The notes under the pieces are model-generated. The model worked only from the letters and a program-made list of their open reading frames with translations. It did no database searches and was not told the origin of the DNA. Below, piece after piece: positions 1-9,064 of a stretch of DNA of 64,000 nucleotides. Source of the DNA: Microbacterium sp. cf046 (lineage in GTDB: Bacteria > Actinomycetota > Actinomycetes > Actinomycetales > Microbacteriaceae); the NCBI RefSeq assembly GCF_900114345.1, contig NZ_FOZJ01000002.1:434001-498000 (forward strand), written 5' to 3'. Position 1 is the stretch's first letter; each line of letters begins with the position of its first letter. The position numbers were made by a program, and so were the translations under genes.

Positions 1-93
1 GCCGGTGCCGACCTGGTGCAGGGCTATACGGCGTTCCTGTACCGGGGCCCACTGTGGGGGCGGCAGATCAACAGGGGACTGGCGCGCCGCTAG
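1..93 (+). CDS. pyrD: Dihydroorotate dehydrogenase (quinone), C-terminal end only
   Basis: Thirty codons ending in TAG at 91-93; the gene enters from the left edge. The residues GADLVQGYTAFLYRGP match the conserved C-terminal end of class 2 dihydroorotate dehydrogenases, which contributes to the phosphate-binding side of the FMN site. The enzyme oxidises dihydroorotate to orotate in pyrimidine synthesis and passes electrons to the quinone pool. It converges on the DUF3043 gene with two bases between the stop codons. Only the family can be judged because the catalytic part is outside the window. Confidence 0.85.
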   Translation, partial: AGADLVQGYTAFLYRGPLWGRQINRGLARR

Positions 94-95
94 CC

Positions 96-662
96 TCAGA
101 CCGGGTGCTGACCGCGCTTGACCTGCGGCTTGGGCAGACGCATGAAGCGCATCTGGATGATCCGCATCGCCCCGTACCAGCCGAGGCCCTTCTCCATGCG
201 GTCGCCGAACTTCTTGCGCGCGGCCTGCTTGATCCTGATCGACGCGATGATCATGTCGCCGATCACGAACAGGATGAAGATCCAGAGTCCGATGAACGAG
301 TAGTACTGGATCGCCGGGACCGGGACGAACGTCGCCAGGATCACGAGCACCATCGCGGGCATGACCGCCTCGCCGAGGTGCCATCCCGAGTCGATGAAGT
401 CGCGCACGAAGCGGCGCTGCGGACCCTTGTCGCGGGCCGGGAGGTACCTGTCCTCACCGGCGGCCATGCCGATGCGGGCCTTCTCGCGCTGCGAGGCCAT
501 GTCCGCCTTCGCACGCGCCTTGGCCTCCTTCGTGTCGGCCACCAGCGGACGCTTGCGGGCCGCCTCCTGCTCGGCGCGGGTCGGCGTCGCGCGACCCTTG
601 CCGCCGGCCGACGAATCGGCGGGAGCGTCGGCGGGGACGGGGGCAGCGGGTGTCTTGGCCAC
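96..662 (-). CDS. DUF3043 domain-containing membrane protein
   Basis: 188 residues from a GTG start. The N-terminal 70 residues are Ala/Pro- and then Lys/Arg/Glu-rich and look cytoplasmic and disordered (AEQEAARKRPLVADTKEAKARAK). Residues about 84-110 carry RFVRDFIDSGWHLGEAVMP, typical of the actinobacterial DUF3043 family, followed by two membrane segments (about 101-118 and 124-143) and a basic tail with GWYGAMRIIQMR. Function is unknown in the family. It is divergent from the M20 peptidase gene with a 47-bp gap. Confidence 0.8.
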   Translation of the reverse strand: MAKTPAAPVPADAPADSSAGGKGRATPTRAEQEAARKRPLVADTKEAKARAKADMASQREKARIGMAAGEDRYLPARDKGPQRRFVRDFIDSGWHLGEAVMPAMVLVILATFVPVPAIQYYSFIGLWIFILFVIGDMIIASIRIKQAARKKFGDRMEKGLGWYGAMRIIQMRFMRLPKPQVKRGQHPV

Positions 663-709
663 GATGGAACCTCGGAGTCTCGAAGGGGAAGCACCTTAAG
701 ATTACCCGC

Positions 710-2110
710 ATGAACACTGAGCTCACCCGACAGGATGCTGTGCGCGAAGCCGCGGCATCCGGCATCCCCGCCGCCCTCGCCGACCTCGGCGCCCTCGTCC
801 GCATTCCGTCGGTCGCGTTCCCCGGGTTCGACACGGCTCAGGTGCAGCGCAGCGCGGAGGCCGTCGCGGCGCTGGTGGAGGGGCTCGGGCTGTTCGAGAA
901 CGTCGAGATCCGTCGCGCCGCCATCCCCGATTCCGACGAGATCGGCCAGCCTGCCGTGCTGGCGACCAGGGCCGCCCGCAACGGCCGGCCGACGATCCTG
1001 CTGTACGCGCATCACGACGTGCAGCCGGTCGGCGACGAGGCGCTGTGGGAATCCACGCCCTTCGAGCCGACGGTCCGGGACGGCCGCCTGTACGGCCGCG
1101 GCGCCGCCGACGACAAGGCCGGCGTGATGGCCCACGTCGGCGCCCTCCGCGCGCTGAAGGAGGCGCTGGGCGAGGACTTCGACCTCGGCGTCGCACTGTT
1201 CATCGAAGGCGAGGAGGAGGCCGGCTCGCGCTCATTCGCCCAGTTCCTCTCCGACAACGCAGACGCGCTCCGCGCCGATGTGATCGTCGTCGCCGACTCG
1301 GGCAACTGGGACGCGCGCACCCCCGCTCTGACCGTGTCGCTGCGGGGCAACACCCGGTTCACGCTCCGCGTCCGCACGCTCGAGCACGCATCGCACTCGG
1401 GCATGTTCGGAGGGGCGGTGCCGGACGCGATGATGGCGACGGTGAAGTTGCTCGCGACCCTGTGGGACGAGGACGGCACGGTCGCCGTTGCGGGTCTCAC
1501 GGAGCGGGATGCCGAGACCCCGGCCTACAGCGAGGAGACGCTGCGCGACGAGTCGGGTCTGCCGGCGGGTGTCAGCCCGATCGGCAGCGGCACGATCCTC
1601 AGCCGTATCTGGAACAAACCGTCCATCACGGTGACCGGGATCGATGCGCCGAGTGTCGTGCACGCGTCCAACACCCTCAGCCCCGAGATCTCGGTCGTGA
1701 TCAGCGCACGCATCGCTCCGGGTCAGCCCGCGCGCGAGGCGTACGCGGCGATCGAGGCGCACCTGCGCGCACACGCGCCATTCGGGGCCGAGCTCGCGTT
1801 CACCGATCAGGATTACGGCGACGCCTTCCTGGTGGACACGAGCGGATGGGCGGTCGACACCGCGCTGAAAGCGATGCACGAGGCGTACGGCGTCGAGCCG
1901 GTGCAGATCGGCGTCGGAGGCTCGATCCCGTTCATCGCGGATCTGGTGCGCGAGTTCCCCGCCGCGCAGATCCTCGTGACGGGGGTGGAGGATCCGCATG
2001 CCCGGGCGCACAGCCCGAACGAGTCGCTGCATCTCGAGACGTTCCGCAACGCGGTGGTGGCGGAGGCGCTGCTCCTGGAGAAGCTGGACGCGCGCGGCGG
2101 CACTGCCTAG
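710..2110 (+). CDS. M20 family metallopeptidase (dipeptidase type)
   Basis: 466 residues; a cytoplasmic di-zinc peptidase likely to cleave dipeptides or related amides. Metal and catalytic motifs are in order: YAHHDVQPVG (first His and the activating Asp), GRGAADDKAG (bridging Asp), FIEGEEEAGS (catalytic Glu pair), an Asp in VVADSGNWD and a final His in HSPNESLHLE. The lid/dimerisation domain lies between (about 200-330). I chose ATG 710 because a TAAGAT -10 box at 697-702 lies 7 nt upstream, so the transcript is probably leaderless; a longer reading from 650 would overlap the divergent gene. Exact substrate is not visible. Confidence 0.88.
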   Translation: MNTELTRQDAVREAAASGIPAALADLGALVRIPSVAFPGFDTAQVQRSAEAVAALVEGLGLFENVEIRRAAIPDSDEIGQPAVLATRAARNGRPTILLYAHHDVQPVGDEALWESTPFEPTVRDGRLYGRGAADDKAGVMAHVGALRALKEALGEDFDLGVALFIEGEEEAGSRSFAQFLSDNADALRADVIVVADSGNWDARTPALTVSLRGNTRFTLRVRTLEHASHSGMFGGAVPDAMMATVKLLATLWDEDGTVAVAGLTERDAETPAYSEETLRDESGLPAGVSPIGSGTILSRIWNKPSITVTGIDAPSVVHASNTLSPEISVVISARIAPGQPAREAYAAIEAHLRAHAPFGAELAFTDQDYGDAFLVDTSGWAVDTALKAMHEAYGVEPVQIGVGGSIPFIADLVREFPAAQILVTGVEDPHARAHSPNESLHLETFRNAVVAEALLLEKLDARGGTA

Positions 2111-2148
2111 ACACGCGGCAAGCGGAGCCGGCTGCGCATCGTGAGGCG

Positions 2149-2210
2149 TAGAATCGAAGCATCTCGCCGCGCACTGCCCATACCGACTCAGGCGAACCCA
2201 TCAGGAGGAG
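2149..2210 (+). promoter_or_regulatory. Promoter -10 box and ribosome binding site of the ErpA-type gene
   Basis: TAGAAT at 2149-2154 is a good -10 match, about 60 bp before the ATG at 2215. The purine-rich AGGAGGAG at about 2203-2210 is an unusually strong Shine-Dalgarno sequence for this window, so this gene is leadered, unlike many of its neighbours. Confidence 0.55.
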
Positions 2211-2214
2211 TGCC

Positions 2215-2580
2215 ATGACCGACACTGCACTGTCGACCGATCAGTCCGTTCGCGAACACGGCGTCGGGCTCACCGAGGCCGCCGCTCTGAAGGTGAAGAG
2301 CCTGCTCGAGCAGGAGGGTCGCGACGACCTCCGCCTGCGTGTCGCCGTTCAGCCGGGCGGATGCAGCGGCCTGATCTACCAGCTGTACTTCGACGAGCGC
2401 TACCTCGACGGCGACAAGACCGTCGATTTCGGCGGTGTCGAGGTCATCGTCGACGACATGAGCGTTCCGTACCTCGACGGCGCGAAGATCGACTTCAAGG
2501 ACACGATCTCGGAGCAGGGCTTCACGATCGACAACCCCAATGCAGCCGGCAGCTGCGCGTGCGGCGACAGCTTCCACTGA
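2215..2580 (+). CDS. erpA: Iron-sulfur cluster insertion protein, ErpA/HesB (A-type carrier)
   Basis: 121 residues, usual family length. A-type carriers accept Fe-S clusters from the SUF scaffold and deliver them to apo-proteins. The three cluster ligands are present: one Cys in QPGGCSGLIYQ and two in the C-terminal CACGDSF. FGGVEVIVDDMS and GFTIDNPNAAGS are conserved family segments. It sits directly before the cytochrome oxidase operon; the Rieske protein encoded in the window is a plausible client, which is inference. A hairpin terminator follows, so it is probably transcribed alone. Confidence 0.9.
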   Translation: MTDTALSTDQSVREHGVGLTEAAALKVKSLLEQEGRDDLRLRVAVQPGGCSGLIYQLYFDERYLDGDKTVDFGGVEVIVDDMSVPYLDGAKIDFKDTISEQGFTIDNPNAAGSCACGDSFH

Positions 2581-2594
2581 CGCACTTTCCGACA

Positions 2595-2635
2595 TCAGGC
2601 CCGTGCCCGCTCTCCAGCGGCCGGGCCTGATTTCG
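2595..2635 (+). terminator. Intrinsic-type hairpin after erpA
   Basis: Perfect 9-bp inverted repeat TCAGGCCCG (2595-2603) and CGGGCCTGA (2622-2630) with a GC-rich loop, followed by TTTCG. It lies 15 bp after the erpA stop and before the ctaC promoter, so it separates the two transcripts. Confidence 0.65.
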
Positions 2636-2733
2636 CACCCCACCACACCCACGCAACCTGGGCGGATGGCCTGAATCCGTTGGGAGGTTGCCCTAGACTG
2701 GCGATGTCTGAAACACGTCCGGAAAGGTGCATT

Positions 2734-3651
2734 GTGCCCGTCAGTCGAGTGCCCTCGAAACGCCGCCTCCGGTGGACTGTTCTTCCCATCGGGATCGCCA
2801 CGGCCGCCATCCTCGCCGGATGCACTCCGACGGAGCTCCACGGATATCTCCCCGGCTTCACCGCAGACGGAACGCCGGCGACGAACCACACGGACATGGT
2901 CGCGGGACTCTGGGTCAACTCCTGGATCGTCCTCCTCGCCGTGGGTGTGATCACCTGGGGCCTGATGGGCTGGGCCGCGATCGCGTACCGCCGGCGCAAG
3001 GGTCAGGTGGGCCTGCCGGTCCAGCTGCGCTACAACATGCCGATCGAGATCTTCTACACGATCGTGCCGCTGATCCTCGTGATCGGCTTCTTCGCCTTCA
3101 CGGCTCGTGACCAGACCATCCTCGAGACGCAGACCGAAGACCCGGACGTGTCGATCATCGCGATCGGCAAGCAGTGGGCGTGGGACTTCCAGTACAACGG
3201 CGAGGACGAGGACGGCTCCGATGCCGTCTGGAGCATGGGCGTCCAGGCTCAGCCCGCTGCGAACGGCGACGTCGACCAGGAGCGCCTGCCGACCCTGTAC
3301 CTGCCGGTCGACAAGTCGGTGAAGATCCTGCTGCAGTCGCGCGATGTGATCCACTCGTTCTGGGTCATCGACTTCCTGTACAAGAAGGACATGTACATCG
3401 GTCGCGACAACTACTGGTCGTTCACCCCGACCCGCGAGGGCACCTACGCCGGCAAGTGCGCCGAGCTGTGCGGTGAGTACCACTCCGCGATGCTCTTCAA
3501 CGTGAAGGTGGTCAGCGAAGCCGAGTACGAGGACTACCTCGCCACGCTGCGCGAGGCCGGCCAGACGGGCGACATCAACGACGAGTACGACCGGCTGGCG
3601 AATGAGCCCGGCACGGGCGGGACGCCTCAGAACGAAGAGGGAGACAACTGA
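2734..3651 (+). CDS. ctaC: Cytochrome c oxidase subunit II
   Basis: 305 residues. Carries the CuA electron-entry site of the aa3 oxidase. Residues 1-30 form a signal sequence ending in the lipobox ILAGC (Cys30), so the mature protein is probably lipidated. Two membrane segments follow (about 50-75 and 95-115), then the periplasmic cupredoxin domain with VIHSFW and [12 protein letters not shown], which holds the two Cys, His, Glu and Met CuA ligands. I chose GTG 2734: a TAGACT -10 box lies at 2694-2699 and GGAAAGG is 7 nt upstream; the in-frame ATG at 2704 falls at the expected transcription start. First gene of ctaC-ctaD-ctaF. Confidence 0.95.
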   Translation: MPVSRVPSKRRLRWTVLPIGIATAAILAGCTPTELHGYLPGFTADGTPATNHTDMVAGLWVNSWIVLLAVGVITWGLMGWAAIAYRRRKGQVGLPVQLRYNMPIEIFYTIVPLILVIGFFAFTARDQTILETQTEDPDVSIIAIGKQWAWDFQYNGEDEDGSDAVWSMGVQAQPAANGDVDQERLPTLYLPVDKSVKILLQSRDVIHSFWVIDFLYKKDMYIGRDNYWSFTPTREGTYAGKCAELCGEYHSAMLFNVKVVSEAEYEDYLATLREAGQTGDINDEYDRLANEPGTGGTPQNEEGDN

Positions 3652-3653
3652 TC

Positions 3654-5417
3654 ATGGCGACCACGCTTCCACTGCAGGAGAACACGCCGGGTCGCCCGAC
3701 GACGCTCCCTCCCCGGCAGGCCGCACTGCTCAGTCGCTCGCGCGTCGAGCAGAAGGGCAACATCATCGTCAAGTGGATCACCTCCACTGACCACAAGACG
3801 ATCGGCTACCTGTATCTGATCGCTTCGGTGCTCTTCTTCATGCTCGGCGGTGTGATGGCGCTCATCATGCGCGCCGAGCTGTTCGAGCCGGGGATGCAGA
3901 TCATCCCGACGAAGGAGCAGTACAACCAGCTCTTCACCATGCACGGCACGATCATGCTGCTCATGTTCGCGACGCCGCTGTTCGCGGGGTTCGCGAACGT
4001 GATCATGCCGCTGCAGATCGGCGCTCCCGACGTCGCGTTCCCGCGTCTGAACGCATTCGCCTTCTGGCTGTTCCTCTTCGGCTCCACCCTCGCCGTCGCC
4101 GGTTTCCTCACCCCGCAGGGTGCGGCCGCGTTCGGATGGTTCGCCTATCAGCCCCTCGCGAATGCCAGCTTCTCGCCCGGCGTGGGCGGCAACCTCTGGA
4201 TGCTCGGACTCGGCATGAGCGGTTTCGGCACGATCCTCGGCGCGGTGAACTTCATCACGACGATCATCACGATGCGCGCCCCCGGCATGACGATGTGGCG
4301 CATGCCGATCTTCTCGTGGAACACCCTGGTCACCAGCATCCTGGTCCTGATGGCGTTCCCGGTGCTGGCCGCGGCGATCCTGGCGGCTGCCGCAGACCGC
4401 GTGCTCGGCGCGCACATCTACGACCCTGCCAACGGCGGCGTGCTGCTCTGGCAGCACCTGTTCTGGTTCTTCGGGCACCCCGAGGTGTACATCATCGCGC
4501 TGCCGTTCTTCGGCATCATCTCCGAGGTCCTGCCGGTGTTCAGCCGCAAGCCGATCTTCGGATACAAGACCCTCGTCTACGCGACGATCGCGATCGCCGC
4601 GCTCTCCGTGGCGGTCTGGGCGCACCACATGTACGTCACGGGCGCCGTGCTGCTGCCGTTCTTCGCCCTCATGACGATGCTGATCGCGGTGCCCACCGGC
4701 GTGAAGATCTTCAACTGGATCGGCACGATGTGGCGAGGCTCGGTGACGTTCGAGACGCCGATGATGTTCTCGCTGGGCTTCCTTGTGTCGTTCGTCTTCG
4801 GCGGCCTGACCGGCGTGATCCTGGCGTCCCCGCCGCTGGACTTCCCGCTGTCGGACTCCTACTTCGTCGTCGCGCACTTCCACTACGTCGTGTTCGGCAC
4901 CGTCGTGTTCGCGATGTTCGCGGGCTTCTACTTCTGGTGGCCGAAGTGGACCGGCAAGATGCTCAACGAGCGTCTCGGCATGGTGCACTTCTGGATGCTG
5001 TTCATCGGCTTCCACATGACCTTCCTCATCCAGCACTGGCTGGGTGTCGACGGCATGGCCCGTCGGTACGCGGACTACTCCACCGCCGACAACTGGGCGT
5101 GGGAGAACCAGGTGTCGACCATCGGCGCCATGATCCTCGGCGCATCGATGATCCCGTTCCTGTTCAACGTCTGGATCACCGCGCGCAAGGCGCCGAGGGT
5201 GACCGTGAACGATCCGTGGGGCTACGGCGCATCGCTCGAATGGGCGACCTCCTGCCCGCCGCCGCGGCACAACTTCACGTCGATCCCGCGCATCCGCAGC
5301 GAGCGGCCGGCGTTCGATCTCAATCACCCCGAGGCCGGCATCCCGGTCGGCGTAGGCCCTGCGAAGGATGCCCCCGCCGCCCCGGTCGTCGACGTCGAGA
5401 CGGAAGAGGTCAAGTAG
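3654..5417 (+). CDS. ctaD: Cytochrome c oxidase subunit I
   Basis: 587 residues with about 12 membrane helices; contains haem a and the haem a3-CuB centre where O2 is reduced. Visible hallmarks are the CuB/cross-link helix [14 protein letters not shown], the His pair in AHHMYVTG, and the paired haem ligands in HFHYVVFG. Length is normal for an actinobacterial CtaD with a hydrophilic C-terminal tail (about 535-587). ATG 3654 lies immediately after the ctaC stop, so translation is probably coupled. Confidence 0.97.
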   Translation: MATTLPLQENTPGRPTTLPPRQAALLSRSRVEQKGNIIVKWITSTDHKTIGYLYLIASVLFFMLGGVMALIMRAELFEPGMQIIPTKEQYNQLFTMHGTIMLLMFATPLFAGFANVIMPLQIGAPDVAFPRLNAFAFWLFLFGSTLAVAGFLTPQGAAAFGWFAYQPLANASFSPGVGGNLWMLGLGMSGFGTILGAVNFITTIITMRAPGMTMWRMPIFSWNTLVTSILVLMAFPVLAAAILAAAADRVLGAHIYDPANGGVLLWQHLFWFFGHPEVYIIALPFFGIISEVLPVFSRKPIFGYKTLVYATIAIAALSVAVWAHHMYVTGAVLLPFFALMTMLIAVPTGVKIFNWIGTMWRGSVTFETPMMFSLGFLVSFVFGGLTGVILASPPLDFPLSDSYFVVAHFHYVVFGTVVFAMFAGFYFWWPKWTGKMLNERLGMVHFWMLFIGFHMTFLIQHWLGVDGMARRYADYSTADNWAWENQVSTIGAMILGASMIPFLFNVWITARKAPRVTVNDPWGYGASLEWATSCPPPRHNFTSIPRIRSERPAFDLNHPEAGIPVGVGPAKDAPAAPVVDVETEEVK

Positions 5418-5852
5418 ATGCGCACCAACACCGGCCTGTGGTGGCTGCTGTCCGCCTTCTTCCTGCTGATGGCGGTCACCTACACCGTCTGGAACATCCT
5501 CGCCCACCCGCAGCTGCCGGTCGTGAACGCGATCGAGTGGGTCGGCTCCGTCGCGCTGCTGTTCACGTGCCTGATGGGCGCCCTGATCGCCTTCTACGTC
5601 GGTCGCGTCCACCACGCTCAGGGCGGCGAGCTGCCCGAGGACGTGCTCACCTCTGACATCGACGACGGCGACCCCGAGCTCGGCGAGTTCAGCCCGTGGT
5701 CGTGGTGGCCGATCATCCTCGCCTCCTCGGCGGCGCTCGGCATGATGGGCCTTGCGATCGGAACCTGGCTGTTCCCGATCGGACTCGCCGTTTTCGTCGT
5801 CGCCATCGTCGGCTGGGTCTACGAGTACTACCGCGGATACTTCGCGCGCTGA
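5418..5852 (+). CDS. ctaF: Cytochrome c oxidase subunit 4 (actinobacterial CtaF)
   Basis: 144 residues, starting at the base after the ctaD stop codon. Four membrane segments are visible (about 5-25, 35-57, 95-112, 114-132) separated by an acidic loop (EDVLTSDIDDGDPELGEFSPWSWWP). This matches the small subunit IV found only in actinobacterial aa3 oxidases, where it packs against subunits I and III in the bc1-aa3 supercomplex. Last clear cox gene of the operon. Confidence 0.9.
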   Translation: MRTNTGLWWLLSAFFLLMAVTYTVWNILAHPQLPVVNAIEWVGSVALLFTCLMGALIAFYVGRVHHAQGGELPEDVLTSDIDDGDPELGEFSPWSWWPIILASSAALGMMGLAIGTWLFPIGLAVFVVAIVGWVYEYYRGYFAR

Positions 5853-5865
5853 GGCCCGCATCCCC

Positions 5866-6660
5866 GTGTCGGTCCGACTGACGGCGGCCGCCGTCTCCGA
5901 CGTCGGCTCGTTCCGCGCGGTGAACCAGGATGCGGCGTTCACAGCGCCGTGGGGGGCGGCGGTGGCCGACGGCGTCGGGGGAGGCCCGTCCGGCGATCTG
6001 GCCTCGGCGGCGCTCGTGCACCGGCTGGTGGCCGGACGGATGATCCGGCCGGATGCCGAGACGCTCGCCGTGCGGATCCGCGAGGCAAACTGGGACCTGC
6101 GCGCTCACGCCGAGCGTGATGAGTCGCTGCGTGGGATGGCGACGACGTTCACCGGGCTGTTCGTCTCGCAGAGCGGGCGCCTGCTGCTCGCGCACACCGG
6201 CGACTCCCGTGCCTACCTGCTGCGAGCGGGAACGCTCACCCGCGAGACGAGAGACGACTCGTTCGTCCAGGCGCTCCTGGACCACGGGCTGATCGCGCCT
6301 GAAGCGGCGGCGACCCATCCGCGGCGGAACGTCATCACCGCTTCGCTGCACGGCTCTGAGGGCGACGTGGTGACCGTCGTCGACCGCGAGGCACGCGTCG
6401 GCGACCGGTGGCTCCTGTGCAGCGACGGCGTCACGGACGACCTGCCGGATGAGCTGCTCTCGACCGTGCTGCGCACCCCGGCATCACCGGAGGACGCCGC
6501 ACGGCGGCTCGTCAGGCTCGCTCTGGAGGCGGGCTCGCACGACAACGTCACGGCGGTCGTGTGCGATGTGGATGCCGACGTCGTGGGCTCGGACCGCGTG
6601 CCGGCGACCTTCCACGGCGCCGCTGCTGAGCGCTTCTGCGAAGAGCTCGATCCGGACTAG
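5866..6660 (+). CDS. PP2C-family serine/threonine protein phosphatase
   Basis: 264 residues, a cytoplasmic Mg/Mn-dependent phosphatase acting on phospho-Ser/Thr proteins. Metal-binding motifs are intact: VADGVGGGPSGD, AHTGDSRAYLL, CSDGVTDDLPDE and the C-terminal SHDNVTAVVCDVD. It has no membrane segment or sensory domain, so it resembles the compact PstP/Stp catalytic core. GTG 5866 is 14 nt after ctaF, suggesting co-transcription with the oxidase genes; no partner Ser/Thr kinase is in the window. Its stop overlaps the stop of the convergent rhodanese gene. Confidence 0.9.
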   Translation: MSVRLTAAAVSDVGSFRAVNQDAAFTAPWGAAVADGVGGGPSGDLASAALVHRLVAGRMIRPDAETLAVRIREANWDLRAHAERDESLRGMATTFTGLFVSQSGRLLLAHTGDSRAYLLRAGTLTRETRDDSFVQALLDHGLIAPEAAATHPRRNVITASLHGSEGDVVTVVDREARVGDRWLLCSDGVTDDLPDELLSTVLRTPASPEDAARRLVRLALEAGSHDNVTAVVCDVDADVVGSDRVPATFHGAAAERFCEELDPD

Positions 6661-7076
6661 CCGGCGACCGGCGTGCGCACCACCATGACCTGCGCGTCGA
6701 AGGTGCGGGGGCGTGCGCCCTCGTCGTTCTCGGTCGGCTGACCTTCGCGTATCCAGTACTCGTAGCCGCCGATCATCTCCTTGACCGAGAACCCCAGCTT
6801 CGCGAACTCGAGCGCCCCCTTCGCGCCGCCGTTGCAGCCCGGGCTCCAGCAGTAGACGACCACTGGCACCTGCGGGTCGAGTTCGAGCGGGGCTCGCTCT
6901 GCGATCTCCTGGTGGCGGAGGTGGATCGCACCGGAGATGCGACCCTGCGACCACGCTTCGTCACCCCGCACATCGACGAGCACGAACCGCTCGCCGGCCT
7001 TCTGTGCGGCGTACACGTCCGAGGCATCCGTCTCGAGGGCGAGCTTGGCGGAGAAGTAGGCGATCGCGTCTGTCAT
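6657..7076 (-). CDS. Rhodanese-like domain protein
   Basis: 139 residues forming a single rhodanese domain (sulfurtransferase fold). FVLVDVRGDEAW and GRISGAIHLRH are the CH2A/CH2B-type motifs; the active-site loop reads CWSPGCNGGAK, a Cys followed by an unusual loop with a second Cys rather than the common CxxGxR. The C-terminal part is normal (LGFSVKEMIGGYEYWIREG). ATG 7076 is preceded by a TAGCGT -10 box six nt upstream (leaderless). Substrate unknown. Confidence 0.85.
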   Translation of the reverse strand: MTDAIAYFSAKLALETDASDVYAAQKAGERFVLVDVRGDEAWSQGRISGAIHLRHQEIAERAPLELDPQVPVVVYCWSPGCNGGAKGALEFAKLGFSVKEMIGGYEYWIREGQPTENDEGARPRTFDAQVMVVRTPVAG

Positions 7077-7174
7077 CCCCCCACGCTACGCCGTGGCGGA
7101 TGCGACACCCTCGCCTTCCGCGGTCACCGGACCGCGGATTCCTGCCGATGTGCACGCACACGCCGCGAGAAGCC

Positions 7175-7219
7175 GGATGCCCCGGCCACGAACACCGAGG
7201 TGTTCATGCCGGGGCATCC
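7175..7219 (-). terminator. Long hairpin, terminator of the qcr operon
   Basis: Perfect 12-bp arms GGATGCCCCGGC (7175-7186) and GCCGGGGCATCC (7208-7219) enclose a second stem, GAACACC (7190-7196) with GGTGTTC (7199-7205). It lies 15 bp downstream of the qcrB stop on the minus strand. There is no long T run. The arms start and end with GGATGCC/GGCATCC like other hairpins in this window. Confidence 0.65.
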
Positions 7220-7234
7220 GATGGCGTCAGGGCT

Positions 7235-9064
7235 CTACGAACCCTTTTCCTTCTCGCGGTTCTTCGCCTTCTTCGCGCCGTCGTCGGAGACGATCACGTT
7301 CGACGGGCGGACGGCGGTCTCCGAGTGGCGGCCGTCGTCGATCGGGACGTGCGGAGCGTCCGGAACCCCGGCGCGCTCGTGCGCGGCCTGCAGCTCGGCG
7401 TCCTCTTCGGTCGCGATGTGCTCGAGCTCGTGATGCTGGTGCGCGACGGCCGCTTCGACCTCGGTCTGCGTGAGCGGAGCGAGGCGGTCCTCGAACAGCC
7501 AGCGCGACAGTCCGGCGCGGATGTTCTCGTACCAGGGGATGCGGCCCTTGGCGTTCGGTCGCACGATCAGCGGCTCGTAGCCGTCGTTGTCGACGAGCTT
7601 CCAGCGCTCGTACTCATCGACGGGCTGGTGCACCTCGATGTACTCGCCGCCGGGGAGGCGGACGATGCGCCCGGACTCGTAGCCGTGCAGTGCGATCTCG
7701 CGATCCTTCTTCTGCAGGGCGATGCAGATCCGCTTGGTGACGAAGTACGCGATCACGGGGCCGACGATCAGCAGCGCCTGCAGCGTGTGGATCACGCCCT
7801 CCATCGTCACGTAGAAGTGCGTCGCGATGATGTCGGAGGACGCCGCCGCCCACAGGACCGCGTAGAACGTCACGCCGGCCGCGCCGATCGCGGTGCGGGT
7901 CGCGGCATTGCGCGGGCGCTGGGCGATGTGGTGCTCGCGCTTGTCGCCTGTGATCCACGCCTCGATGAACGGGTAGATCGCGACCAGCACGATGAACAGC
8001 CCCAGACCCACCAGCGGCACGAGGATGTTGAACGACCATGTGTGGTTGAGGAAGACGATCTCCCAGCCAGGTGGCACGAGACGCAGCGCACCGTCGGCGA
8101 AGCCGATGTACCAGTCCGGCTGCGTGCCGGCGGACACGGGGGACGGGTCGTACGGACCGTAGTTCCAGATCGGGTTGATCGTGAACAGCGAGGCGATCAG
8201 GACGATCACGCCGAACGTGATGAACAGGAACCCGCCCATCTTCGACATGTACACCGGCATCATCGGGTAGCCGACGACGTTGCTGTTCGTGCGCCCTGGA
8301 CCGGCGAACTGCGTGTGCTTGTTGATCACCATCAGCATCAGGTGGAGCACGAGCAGGCCGACCAGGATGGCAGGCAGCAGCAGGATGTGCAGCGTGTACA
8401 GGCGCCCGACGATCGCGGATCCCGGGAACTCGCCTCCGAACAGCAGGAACGACGTCCACGTGCCGATCAGCGGGATGCCCTTGATCATGCCGTCGATGAT
8501 GCGCAGGCCGTTGCCGGAGAGCAGGTCGTCGGGAAGCGAGTAGCCCGTGAAGCCCTCGGCCATCGCGAGCACGAAGAGGATGAAGCCGATCACCCAGTTG
8601 AGCTCGCGCGGCTTGCGGAACGCGCCCGTGAAGAAGATGCGCAGCATGTGCACGCCGATGCCGGCGACGAACACGAGCGCGGCCCAGTGGTGGATCTGGC
8701 GGACCAGGAGTCCGCCGCGCAGATCGAAGGAGATCGTGAGCGATGAGTCCAGGGCTGCCGACATCTCGACGCCCCGCATCGGAAGGAACGCGCCCGTGTA
8801 GTGGGTGGGCACCATCGAGGCCTGGAAGAAGAACGTCAGGAAGGTGCCCGAGAGCAGGACGACGACGAAGCTCCAGAGGGCGATCTCGCCGAGCATGAAC
8901 GACCAGTGGTCGGGGAAGATCTTGCGGCCGAGCTCCTTCACGAAGCCGGAGAGGCTCGTCCGCTCGTCGATGTAGTTCGCGGTCGCGCCGATGAAGCGGC
9001 CGCCCAGTGGGGCGTCCCGCTTCTCAGCGTCGGGGGTCTCGGCGGGTGCCGTCGCGGTACTCAA
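7235..9064 (-). CDS. qcrB: Cytochrome bc1 complex cytochrome b subunit
   Basis: 609 residues. Holds the two b haems and the quinol oxidation and reduction sites. The N-terminal cytochrome b core (about 60-260) includes FDLRGGLLVRQIHHWAALVF and SLPDDLLSGNGLRI; the C-terminal quinol-binding part includes a conserved Pro-Asp-Trp-Tyr segment (TQPDWYIGFADG). A hydrophilic C-terminal extension of about 150 residues is typical of actinobacteria. I chose TTG 9064 because it overlaps the qcrA stop as TTGA; the upstream open frame lies inside qcrA. Last gene of ctaE-qcrC-qcrA-qcrB. Confidence 0.94.
   Translation of the reverse strand: MSTATAPAETPDAEKRDAPLGGRFIGATANYIDERTSLSGFVKELGRKIFPDHWSFMLGEIALWSFVVVLLSGTFLTFFFQASMVPTHYTGAFLPMRGVEMSAALDSSLTISFDLRGGLLVRQIHHWAALVFVAGIGVHMLRIFFTGAFRKPRELNWVIGFILFVLAMAEGFTGYSLPDDLLSGNGLRIIDGMIKGIPLIGTWTSFLLFGGEFPGSAIVGRLYTLHILLLPAILVGLLVLHLMLMVINKHTQFAGPGRTNSNVVGYPMMPVYMSKMGGFLFITFGVIVLIASLFTINPIWNYGPYDPSPVSAGTQPDWYIGFADGALRLVPPGWEIVFLNHTWSFNILVPLVGLGLFIVLVAIYPFIEAWITGDKREHHIAQRPRNAATRTAIGAAGVTFYAVLWAAASSDIIATHFYVTMEGVIHTLQALLIVGPVIAYFVTKRICIALQKKDREIALHGYESGRIVRLPGGEYIEVHQPVDEYERWKLVDNDGYEPLIVRPNAKGRIPWYENIRAGLSRWLFEDRLAPLTQTEVEAAVAHQHHELEHIATEEDAELQAAHERAGVPDAPHVPIDDGRHSETAVRPSNVIVSDDGAKKAKNREKEKGS

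Noticed and set aside
3627..5942. Minus-strand open frame of 771 codons opposite ctaD
   Set aside because: It mirrors the conserved ctaD/ctaF genes, is rich in Arg, Asp, Glu, His and Val as expected from the reverse of GC-rich coding DNA, and has no family motif.
7004..8746. Plus-strand open frame of 580 codons opposite qcrB
   Set aside because: qcrB is unmistakable; the opposite frame is low-complexity Arg/Asp/Val sequence.
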